Source of the DNA: Micropterus salmoides
Taxonomy: Eukaryota > Chordata > Actinopteri > Centrarchiformes > Centrarchidae
Assembly (NCBI RefSeq): GCF_014851395.1
Contig: NW_024044459.1
Location: 3,880,112-3,944,111, forward strand
Direction: 5' to 3'
DNA length: 64,000 bases
This document shows positions 13,601 to 25,600 of the stretch, piece by piece (position 1 is the first letter of the stretch; each line of letters opens with the position of its first letter). The notes under the pieces were generated by a model. The model was not told where the DNA came from. It saw only the letters and a list, made by a program, of their open reading frames with translations, and searched no databases. Position numbers and translations under genes: made by a program.

Positions 13601-16600
13601 ACTGTTTGAAGGCTTTTTTGTAATACATGTACATCTTCATCTTTGTTATAAGGCCTTGAAAACACAATCCTGACTGTCCAAGGAATCCATTCTTAGTTCG
13701 GTTATTTTACCACATCATACAGAAATACAGCTACTTTTATATTATTGATTATATTTTTTATATGAGTCTGGCCATATTTTTCTTATTGTCAACAAATCCC
13801 CCGCAACGACTCAAACCAACAACACATTAGTCTGACTTTGCATGTATGTACAGTGTAAGTGTATTTTTCTACCCTGTCAGTGTCATTCAGCCTCAAAGCC
13901 ATTCATTCCTGCCTAAGTCATAAATCTTTGAAAATGTGTTACATACTAAAGTATCAACTTTAGAAAAGTCTCAGTAATTAAAAACCTAAAACACATTTAA
14001 GCCACCTTTTTTTTTTTTTTTTTTTTTTTTTCATCAAACATTCCTCAAAAAGGCGGAAACGTCTCGGGTTACGTATGTAACCCTTGTTCCCCGAGAAGGG
14101 GAACGAGACACTGTATCGGTGACGACACTATGGGAATGCCTCTGGGCGTGGCAGGGCTGAAATCATGAATGAAACTACTCCAATCCTATTGGCATTGCTA
14201 GAACGGTAGCATGTGACGGCGTAACTGGGGGAGTATATAAGCACGCCGGCACAACGGACACATTAGATCTTTGCTATGAAGCAAGGTACTCCAGGCGGGG
14301 CGAGGTGTGGCCGACCGACGCAGTGTCTCATCCCCCTCCTCGGGGAACAAGGGTTACATACGTAACCCGAGACGTTCCCCTTCGAGGGAACTATGGGAAC
14401 GAGAATACCCACTATTCCACGCCGAAGCCTCCGCCTGCCCCCCCAGCGTGCAAAAACCTGTAGGCACGACTAGGAGGAGAGCGCACGGGTGCCGGGTGCA
14501 GAAGGAAGGTCCAGACTGTAAAATCGGATGAAAGTGTGAGGAGTGGCCCAGCCAGCTGCCTCACACAAATCCTGGAGCGAAGCCCCTACGAGGAGGGCCC
14601 TAGAGGCCGCCATGCCTCGAGTGGAGTGCGCCCTTACGGCCATACGTGAAGGTAACCCACGCACCTGATAGGCCAGGGAAATAGTCTGAACAATCCAGTT
14701 GCTGATCGTGTGTTTAGAAGCGGACCCGAAACACACCAGCAACTGGTCTGCTTTCCTCCACCGGGAGGACCTCAGAGTGTAAATACTCAGTGCCCTAATC
14801 GGCAGAGCAGATGAAGTCTCCCGTCCTCCGCCGTCACATGAGGTGGGGGATGAAACGCCTGCAGCACCGTAGACCCTGCCAACCTGGACGGAACCTTAGG
14901 GACATAGCCCGGACAGGGGTGCAGGATGGCTCTGACCCTCCCCGGGGCAAACTCCAGGCATTGAGGAGAAACCGAAAGTGCCTGGAGATCCCCCACCCTC
15001 CTCAGGGAGGTGATAGCGAGGAGAAAGGCCATCTTAAGGGTCAGGTGCTTGGCCTCAGCCGACTCCAGGGGTTCGAAGGGGGCCTCAGCCAGCGATTAGA
15101 GAACCACCGCCGGGTCCCAAGTGGGAACCCTGGAACAAGTCACGGGTCTCATCCTCCGGGCTCCACGGAGGAAGCGCACGACCAGTGGAAGCCTCCCCAG
15201 AGGCCCATCCCTCAGAGGGGTGTGGAACGCCGCCACGACAGCCAAATACACCTTGAGTGTGGATTGGGAAAGGCCAGCAGAGAAACGGTCCTGGAGGAAC
15301 TCCAGCACCATAGTAACCGGGCAGGTAACTGTGTCCACCGCCCGTTCTCTACACCAGGTGGCAAACACATTCCACTTCAGGCCGTACGTCCTTCTCGTGG
15401 ACGGGGCTCTGGAGCTGAGCAGCGTCTCCACTGTCTCCGCCATTAGGCCCGCCTCCAGGAACTGGGCCCCCTCAGGGGCCAGACCCACAGTCTCCACAGG
15501 GCGGGGCAAGGGTGAAAGACCTGACCCTCCACCTGAGACGAGGAGAGATATTATGTCCGAGAACCACACTCGGGCCGGCCAAAACGGGGCTACCAGCAGT
15601 AGACTGACAGCGTCCTGATGGACCCGCTCCAGAACCGGAAACAGGAAAAGCATACAGGCGCATGTCTGTACCATGGCATCCAGCCCTAGTGGGGCTGGGG
15701 GTGAGAGGGAGAACCACAGGGGACAGTGCGTAGTCTCTCGAGACGCAAACAAGTCCACGTCTATGGGGCCGAACCTTTCGCATAATGACTCCACCACCTG
15801 GGGGTGGAGTCTCCACTCCCCAGGCCTCAGCCCCTGTCTCGACAGCAGGTCTGCTCCCTGATTCTGGGTCCCAGGGACGTATGTCGCTCTGAGGGACTGC
15901 AGTCTCTGCTGGGACCACAGGAGGATCTGATGTGCCAGTTGCATAACGAGCGCGAGCGCAGACCCCCCCTGGTGATTCAAATAGGCCACCACCGCCGTGT
16001 TGTCGGTCCTGACAAGGACGTGGCGACCGCGGAGAAACTCCTCAGAGCTCTGAAACCGCCAACATTTCCAGGCAATTTATGTGCCAAGCTTTAGAAATGA
16101 TGCTCCTCCCAGGAGCCTCTCGCAAAGCGGCCGTCCATGACCGCGCCCCATCCCGTGAGTGAGGCGTCTGTTGAAATAATTGTTCGGCAACAGATCGCTC
16201 CCAACACGGGACCTTGGGACAGGAACCAAGATTTCCTCCATACAGACAGGGAACGAAGGCATCTGCTCGTAACCCGTATCAGACGGAGCGGATTTTCCCC
16301 TTGGGGAGAATCCCTCGGATTTCAGCCACCACTGCAGGGCTATCATGTGCAGCAGGCCTTTTGTCATCTATCGTGACAAACCAATCCTCGGATTGGATGT
16401 GACTGATGATGGCGGGGATGGTGAGCATCCTGAACCTGAATCTCCTCAGAGATTGGTTCAGGGACCGCAGATCTAAAATCGGACGCAGTCCTCCGTCCTT
16501 CTTGGGAACTATGAAGTACCGGCTGTAGAACCCGGACTCCCTGACTGGCGGGGAAATGAGTTATATGGCCCCTTTCTCCAGCAGAGAGCGAACTTCTTGT

Positions 16601-19600
16601 CCCAACACCTGGCTCTGCCCCGCGTGCACCGCAGTCCAGACCACCCCGTTGAACTTCTGCGGGGGGTGGACCCGGAACTGCAGCCTGTAGCCATCCACTA
16701 CGGTGCGCAGGACCCACGGGGAAATGTTTGCAAGACCACGGAGCGGGGAAATGTTTGCAAGACCTACGCATAACATGTTATGCGTAGGTCCCCGGTGGCA
16801 CCCTGAAGTGGAGGACTGCCAAGGAAACTCGCCGGTGCCCCCCGGTGTGTGAGCCCGATCGTTTTCCAGCTGCAACCCCTCAAGGCGGGCAGACTGGTGA
16901 AAGCTCGCTGGCGGTTAGCGCGTCCCGAGCGCCAAGACAGCGGGAAAACAGCGCCTGTTGTCTGAGCTGCCACAAGGGAGGGACCTCGGTCAGCCTCTCG
17001 GGGGGGCCTGTGGGTGAGAGCGCCGCCTCGCGTCCCGGTTTTGTTGAGGCTTCGCTTCTGGCTCCGGCGGTAGGAGCTAGACGAGGGCTGAGCTCGTCTC
17101 TCTTCAGCCGTCGCCGTCCTGGAGCCCGGCGGGGGAGGGGCACATATTGAAAGCTGTCTGGGAATGCGGCATCCCCAGACAGTGTCCCCAGCCGTGATGT
17201 AGCGCGGGCATGGAAAGACACACTGCCTGAACTGCTCACCAGCCATCTCCTCTGCTTCTCCTTCCAGGTATTTTCGTCTTGTGGTAGCTTTCTTCTGAGT
17301 AGTCTCAAACATGCCAGAGTGCCTGCTGAATAGAAAAAAGCTAATGTGTCCGGTGTGCCGGTGTGCTTATATACTCCCCCAGTTACGCCGTCACACGCTA
17401 CCGTTCTAGCAACGCCAATAGGATTGGAGTAGTTTCATTCATGATTTCAGCCCTGCCACGCCCAGAGGCGTTCCCATAGTGTCGTCACCGACGCAGTTTG
17501 AGTTCCCTCGAAGGGGAACAGTACATTTGTTGGAGACAGTGGTCAGGGCTAATCCACATTTAGCATAATTGTGATTGAGTCAAAATATAGTGTGTGTTTT
17601 CATGGTATAATGAAAAGAACAAGTCTCCCAGTGCAACAGTGTAGCTCATAGATGTGTTTTTAATTTAATTTGTCTTTGTGGACAACAATGGAGCTTTATT
17701 GCACAGTAGAATAAGATAAGAGATATCAAGGTTTGGATACACACAATACTTCATTACAGTACATTCATTGTTGGTTTGAGTCTTTTAATGGATTGTGGAC
17801 AATAAGCAAAATATATAATCAATGTAGAATTTTATATATTTTATATATTCAACTTCCTTACAGCATACATGCTGTATGACTGCAAGTCAGAGGCTGAGCA
17901 GCATACACAATTTCCCTTTTCATTGTGTCAGGTCTGTTTATGTTGCTATGGTTACAGGATGATAGTACAAACAGTTCTAGTAATTCTGCTACAGCAAAGT
18001 TATGTATGCAAGCAATATTTCTAGCAGCATAACCACAGGTGCATAGTATACACATATCTTTTTTACTTTCTGCAAAATAAATAGCCCAAATGAACACTGT
18101 TGGGAGTGAGGTATGTGAGTTATTCAGGGTAATAGGAACAATTATTCAGGGAAGCTATGCTGATGTTGAACTTTTTAATGTAATTTTTCAAAACTGTACG
18201 CACCACAAATAAAACTCCATTCACCTACAGGCAGAAATCTCAAAGACCCAGATCTCAGAATGTGATGCTATACAATTAGAGGTCAGCATACTGGAGATAT
18301 TACTAATTACTAATATATGTCTTACCGCTGAGGAGAGCAGCTACAGCGCCATTCCCCCTCTCAATGTATCTGTTCACTCCCTCACACATAGACTGAAAGT
18401 AGATGTCTGTGCCAGCTTTACAGTGTTACGTGAATTCAGGAGATTAGAGGGAAAATGACTTTCAAAAATAAAAGGGAAGACAGGGAAGTAGGTGCTGGCT
18501 TTGTCCTTGCAGTCTGAAAACTCAATCTCTCTACCCAGGTGCAGCAGTGTGACAACAATAGTGGTTTGAACAAAGGCAACCTTTTCCGCCTTGCCCCATG
18601 AAATGGTTATTGGCCGTATAAGCACCAGGATCATTGAAAGGATGATTGCAAAGAAACAGGAGTATGACTGTTGTAGGCGGTAAAATCTATAGCTGTGCAG
18701 AGATGTTTGTTGAAGATTCAAGGAGAAAATATTTGAGAAGAAAATGTCATCGAAATACCTTGAAAACTCCACTCTGCTGGCTCCTTCTGTCGGTCTATAC
18801 TCATGTTTTATGAAATGCTTGACAAAGAGAAGGTATACAGAGTACTGAGGAACCAAATGGCACCACAACACAGTGAGAAATTTTGCTTCACTAGTCTGTT
18901 AGACCCATTCTTATTAATCTCTATTTGAGAGTATGTGTATACTTCATGCACATATTGTATGTGCATTTATGGATCATGTATGTGTGTTCTGTGTATGTCC
19001 GCAGGGCTGTGACCCGTCCAGTTCTCATCCTGCTGCCAGTGTTGGGTCTGACCTGGTTGTGCGGAGTGCTGGTCCATCTGTCTGTAGTAGTCGCCTATGT
19101 CTTCATCATTCTCAATGCCTTCCAGGTAAACAAAGACATGTGATATCCTCAAACTTTTCATATCCAAATCTAAAGCTTTTTACAATTTGGATAATGGTGT
19201 AATATAAGAAGTTATTTAAAGCTGCCCAACTGGTGTACATAAAAATTCCAACTTACACTTAATACAAATCATCAATCAAGCAATCAAATTAATACCATCC
19301 TATAATATCAAGTTGTCAACATGGTGAAATTTTCATTTTAATTATGTTCAAGATTAAGATTATGTGTACTAACTGGCAACTTTAAAAAAAAAAAAAAAAA
19401 AAAAGTAATGTGTTATCATTAAAGTGGCTATAATAAATATTTTTCATGATAATAATGTATTAAATGGCATTGTGAAAACATTAGCCATACTGTTTTGGTT
19501 GACTCTCAACGCTGTCAGGTTGTTGTTTTCAGCAGGCTGCTATTTTCAGTGAAAAAGCTCTACAAACCACTGTACAATACCTGCTCAGCAGAAATGTTAT

Positions 19601-22600
19601 TTTCAAAACTTCTTGTAACTATTTCCCTTTGTTAGGAACTCAGTATTTAAAAACAGTTTTAACCCAAGCTCAGTTTAAGCATGTGGAACAGCTCAAGTTG
19701 AAATGTCCCATGACATTATAATGCATGTATTGTGATGTGATGTGACCGGAGAACAGTGGTAGGTTGGCTCTTTAGTTTCAATTCCTTCTGATGGTTAAAA
19801 ATGGGTGGGGTCAAGTTCTAATCCACTACAGCACACCTTGTTGGACAGGGGTGGATCTAGAGGGCATAGCTTAATATCATCTATATGTAGTAGTTTAGCC
19901 AAAAAGCTCCTTGCTAGCAGGTGAAAATGCATGGCATGCACCTCCTTGTGTCAGCGGTGGTCAGCAGTGCCCAAAGTGCATGAGGAGCTGGGCTGCAGTT
20001 ACCATTTCAGCATCAACTGTTTCATCTTGAGGGGAGCTTGAGTGTTCACATTTCTTTGAAACCTGCCCTGTTTGTTTGATTTATGTATTAACCTTTTAAC
20101 TTTGGCAGCTTTCAGGATGTGCACACAACTGCAAAGTCGATACTCATGAGATACACCGTTGGAAGGCAAAAATTCTTGTGATTCAACCAATGCAATCTAT
20201 AATAGAAGATAGAATCACAACAGCGTGTACAAACAGCGCCTCTTTCAGACCATCCACCTACAATCCAAATTGATGCAACTCATCTATGAAGCCTCATTAA
20301 TCCACCGATTGATTACATTCAAACATTCAAACAGTCTTGTTACATTGTCAAAGGTCCAGATGATCCAATTAAGTAAAAATTCCAAAACACATTTTTCCAT
20401 CAACAAATACCCAGGGACTGCTGCTGCATCATTTCATATTTGCCAGCAGACTGGCCAAAAATTTCATTATAAACGTAACAACTCCAGTTTGGAGGGAAAA
20501 ATTGTGATATCTTGTTTTTAAAATGGCTTATGAATTCCTTGAATTCATGACCTACAATAGCCAACAAGAGCCTGTGCTGTAAGGAAATGCCAGCCCCTGT
20601 TGTTTGTGGGTTGACCAAGCCATTTGCAACCAATTGTGCTGATGACTGGCACTTCGTGTAGCCAATTAAATTCTGATATCTAGCTAGAACTAGAAAGTTC
20701 ATAGTCAACCGGCAGAAAAACATCTGCGTAAAGCCTCAAATATGCTCTGGAGCAGATGGACACACAGACAGCTGTGGACACCACTGACGCGGACTACTTC
20801 TGTTCAGCTTGACGGACTTGTTCCATATGTGCAGTAGATCGGTTGGTGCCCTGGTAGTAGTCTGCCACAAGAAACGGGAGGCACCCTTGTGGCAACCTGT
20901 GTAAATATACATTTCCTGTGGTATTGCTATAAAAGTTAAACTTGGACCAGGTAAGTCCCAGCTATTGTTGTCTGCTGGCATCTGTTTGCAAACATTTTGA
21001 GGCTAAATGAAAAAACCTTCTACTTTTAGTCTGTTTAAAATAAATTTATTTTACTCAATGCCAGTAGCACTTACAGTAATTCTTCAAGAACAGCATTCAG
21101 TTTACTTTGGGTATGCCTTGGATAGGTGTTTAAGGCAAATTTTACAGGAATGGTAAGAAAATAAATGCAGGTGGGAAATTTTGGCCCTAGAGGAAATGTA
21201 AAGGGGTCACCAAAAACAAGAAATATTCCCGACGGGATGAATAACTTTTCCCAGATCAATGGCAGACAAGAGTGAATATTATGTTATTTTAAGTGTTTTT
21301 CCTGGATAGGGACAAATAGCTGGCTGTTTCAATGGCTTGGTATTGGCTGGCATGGTCTTCCATTAATGTTAGTGGAGTAAAAATCATTGTGTTTTGTCAG
21401 AGGTCTGCCTCTTACCCTTGGTGATGATGCTAGTCACCTCACACTCAGCATAGTTTTACTATAGTGTTGTATAGTTGCCATAGGGCAGTCTGTCAAAAAC
21501 TCACTGTATTCCATTAAGGAGCTAGTGATATTTTAAGATGAAGCATGTCGCCTCAAAATGCCTCAAAGCGCTATTTAAGGGAGGCTGGGCAACAGGTTCA
21601 ACCAAATCTGAGCCGCTATATTGTTGAATGAGAACTGGTAAGTAGCTATAAGTGCTGTACAGCACTGGTACTGGTTCAGTAATACGCACTGTAATGACAA
21701 GGATTTGTTACTTCTGCAATCAAATGTTTGAGTAGTAATATCTGCTGGAACAGGTGGACAGTGCACCCCAGAGGAGGACACCCACATTGTAAATATGGTC
21801 ATTGCAAATTACTGCATCAAATTCTGAGAACAACAGGACCACAAACTGGCAGATAACACCAAAACATCAACAGAGTCTCCCTGCATTGGATGAACCAGCT
21901 GCATAGAGTCCCTTTTCCTAGAACCTCAGATTGTGTAAAACAAGTGAGGAACACACATCCATACTTTACACATTTGGACACCTGTGTGTATCTGAGTTTT
22001 ACTATCCTACATACAGAAAAGTGTTTCATTTATACTATCAGTGCGTCGTTGCTCCTTCGTGTGAATATTCAAAGACGTTTGTGTGTGCTGTATTGATGCA
22101 AAAACTCAAGTCTTCACAAGAGTTTGAGATTATTTCTAAAAAGCAACAAAACATCATTCACTATAGCTTTAAAATGATGTCTTTCTCATGTTCATTCATG
22201 AGCATAGTTCCATGACCTCTGCAGCTACTGATGCGTATGTGTGTGTCATAGCTTTGTACTGTATTGTGTGGCACATGTAATGTCTGTACCTGCTCATTTG
22301 CAGTTGTAACATTATAACTGTGACTGTGTATTCATGCACGTGTGTGGGGGGGAGTCAGGCCTTTGAACGAAAGGTCATCCCACATCTACCTCCAGCTCTC
22401 CTCCCCTGATAACATAACATTTACTTCCTTTCTCAGACACTCTTCTCTCACCCTTTTCCATACACTGTACTTGTTTTTCTGATATGGTCCATTCTTTACA
22501 TCCCTCTCTCCTTGTCTTTTCTCACTCCACCCACAACCCTGTGCTCTTTCCCGCTCTTTAATTAATCAAAATGAGCTAGCCCCTGGGTGACCCCCGGAGA

Positions 22601-25600
22601 GCTGCTAGTTAATTTAGATTTACTGCTGGTGTCCAGTTGAGGGCAGATAACACTAGAGAAGGAGTTCTTCCTCATGTAGGTAGGAGGATAATGCGGGGCC
22701 AGCCCTTTTTCTTTTTCTTACCAAAAATCCTTTTTTTTTTTTTTTACTGAGCTACTTCAAAAGTTTATAAAATCAAAGTATGACGGACAGTCTTAGGTCT
22801 ATGAACCAGGAAAGCAGATGAGAGCTGGTAGAGCAAAATAGGGCTCACTAATAACATCCAGCAGAGTATTCAATTCACTAAAACTTCTGGTCCCGGTATC
22901 TGATATTATTTGTCACTAAGTCTTCCACTTCTGATTCCTTCCACTAAATTTCTGCATCAACACTGAATTATTGTCTGACTCAGTATACTTATTTTTAGAT
23001 TTATTAGACATACTGTTGGTAATGGTGTGATGCAGCGTAAACACAAGTTTACACACTACAGTATGGCAATTTTATTTCTGTCGCTGACTGTTTACTGTCA
23101 TAATTATGAAATTAGACCCTATAATCAAAGTTTAAAAAATTTTATCTTTTCATTTGTCATAGTTCTGTTGTGATCCTAAGGAGCAGAGTCTACTTGGGCT
23201 CCACCTCTAAGACATCATTGCTTTAATCACTTTATGCATTTGAATTATGAATTTTTAGAGCAGTTAGATATAATGACCTATGTTTGTGTTTTTCTGACAA
23301 AACCCGTTCATGTGAATAATGACTGACTTTCTCAGAGGCAAAGCCTCTTAGGGATGAGGCGTGAATGGATGGTTTGGTTTGTGTCTGGCTTTGACACAGA
23401 AGATTGCAGTTTGCATCCTGTGTCTTATACCAACAGCCAACATTGTTTTCTGACTACAATGATCACAATCTTTCTCTGCACTTAACAATGTAGTTTTAGT
23501 TGCCTAAACTGAACCAAGCCTTAACCATAGAGGTGGCACTTAATTAATAATTTTTCTAATGGAAATGTGTTTTCTGGAAGGCACAGTCAAACGATGTAAT
23601 CCTAAAGATAGGGACGCCAAAATCATTAAAATGCCCAGATGGGTTTTTATTAAGTTTGAAAGAATTTTAGTGTTCCTATTAGTAACAGATATTCTGATTG
23701 AGACCACATGATGCATCCAAATCTACCAGTATACTCCAACAGAAGTGCCTGAAACCCCCTAACCCCAAACTATTCCAATGTTGGAATGTCCAGCCATGTC
23801 TGTAACTTTCTAACAGAGCCAAGCTGACATATATGCCCACTGAGAAAGTAAACAGGGTTTGAACTTCTCTCTTTCATTTCATGTATTTCCATCACTTTTC
23901 ATGTGGCACAAACGCCTTCCAGGAGAGACTGTATGAAAAAGTATTTTCACATATTTTCACTATTACAGTTTTTCACAATTGCTAACACACTGAATCAAAC
24001 ACTCAGTCGCCTAAATCCATTTGTCAAATCAGTCACTCATTTGGCAAAACCTTACAGTTTTTTCCAACTGCTTACACACATTTTCAAAACTGTCTCCTTT
24101 TTCCAAAACTCTACACACAATTCTCCCAACTGCTCGGAAAAAATGCAAAATGCCTCATATGTCCTTCAAAATGAAACACTGCATTCAAAATGCCATAAAC
24201 ACACCAAAATCCTTCCTCCCACCATCCAAAGACATGCGGATTAGGTTGATTGGTGACCCTAAATTGTCCTTAGGTGTGAGTGTGAGTGATTGATCGTCTA
24301 TGTGTGGCCCTGCGATGGACTGGCGACCTGTCCAGGGTGTACCCTGCCTTTCGCCCGATGCCAGCTGTGATTGGCTCCAGCCCCCCGCGACCCTGTACGC
24401 AGGATAAGCGGTTGACGATGGATGGATGTAAATTATTGGATATACCATGCACACATTGTTGTTCTAAATCTAAAACTCATTTGTCTTTCACAGGTGTATT
24501 TGTACACTCCCATACAATGTTGTAGAGTAAAACTAATCTGCTAAGATGTGTTGAAAAATGAACTGTAAACACCAAATGCAATGTTGAAACAGCAAATACT
24601 TATTTGGAAAAACAGTTATTTTTACAGTTGTAACAGTAGTACAGTGTTGTATACAGTAACATTCAAGAAATTAAACCATAAACATATGTAAACCAAAACT
24701 ATAATTTTTTCTTTTATTTCCAAAAATTAATACTTATTTAACAATACTATACTGCTGAAATAACCAATATAATGTTGCAAACGGTTCAAATTATGGACGC
24801 CGCTGTAAAGCGACTCAACTTGGGCTGGACTCTCAGTCTAGCTTCGCTCATGGTCAACCTGTGGTCACATGATCAATAAGTGTGGCCCTGATCTCATCCG
24901 TGATGGCTCTCCTTCCTTCTCTTCTTTGCCCTCGTCCTCTTCCTCCTCGTAATCGTCGTCCTCAGTCTCCTCTTCCTCTTCCTCCTCCTCTTCTACCAAC
25001 TCTTCCTCCTTGAACTTTTCCTCTCTGTCCATTGTTGGCATCCATTGTTCAAAACAGGTAATTTGACCTTTAACCTATGTATAGGTCTACTGTATACTAA
25101 AGCAGTGATTGGTTAGTGATCAGTTAAGCAGTTAGTGTTTGCACATGTGAGGAGTGGCTGTGTGACCTGGAGAAGAAGTGTAGCATTTTGATTGGTTGTG
25201 TTTGGAAAAGGAAAGCAGGTCACTTCCTGTTAGATTTTTGTGTCTTAGGTAGAGAATTGTTTGTAGTGTTTTGAAAAAAGTGTTTTATGCAATTGAAAAC
25301 TGACTGAAAGGCTGAGAAATAGCTAATCGTTTTGGTGGTTTGAGATGAGGTTTTGCTCTTTGAGTGAGAGGTTTCAAAAATTGTGTGACATGTAAAGATT
25401 TTGTGTGTAAGCAGTTGGAAAAAACTGTAAACAAGTTCAGGTAGTTAAGATACTTTTTGCAAAAATTTGCACTGTGATGCACTTGTGTTGCAAAATGATA
25501 AATACACGTAGCAAAAGTTAAAATGATTATAGAAATGTGTCTTAGCAATTGTTAAAAACTGTAACCACAAAACCTTACAACAAAAAGCAAAACATTATAC

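Larger units (their letters stand above)
14053..17519 (-). mobile_element. DIRS-type tyrosine-recombinase retrotransposon, internally deleted
   Basis: Much more GC-rich than its surroundings. Inverted terminal repeats: 14,119-14,266 is the near-perfect reverse complement of 17,341-17,492. A second block at 14,319-14,392 carries the complement of the left end joined to sequence of the right end, the internal complementary region characteristic of DIRS elements. The minus strand encodes, in order, a gag-like ORF, a truncated reverse transcriptase, RNase H and a tyrosine recombinase. Known: DIRS elements use a tyrosine recombinase instead of an integrase and make no target-site duplication. Full fish copies are about 5-6 kb from memory; this 3.5 kb copy lacks the central RT core and has several stops. 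Confidence 0.9.
13101..19004 (+). other. adgrd2 intron, 5.9 kb, host of the DIRS element
   Basis: Intron between the TM5/ICL3 exon and the TM6-7 exon. About 3.5 kb of it is the DIRS insertion at 14,053-17,519. CT-rich DNA follows the donor (13,120-13,160) and a T run of about 25 (14,007-14,031) precedes the element. The remainder is ordinary AT-rich intron. Confidence 0.75.

Noticed and set aside
14811..15618. Long plus-strand ORFs (up to 211 codons) within the DIRS element
   Set aside because: They are shadows opposite the recombinase coding strand in GC-rich DNA; their translations match no family.
18374..18871. 165-codon minus-strand ORF in an adgrd2 intron
   Set aside because: No recognised domain, no splice or promoter support; one frame of this length is expected by chance in 64 kb of AT-rich DNA read in six frames.
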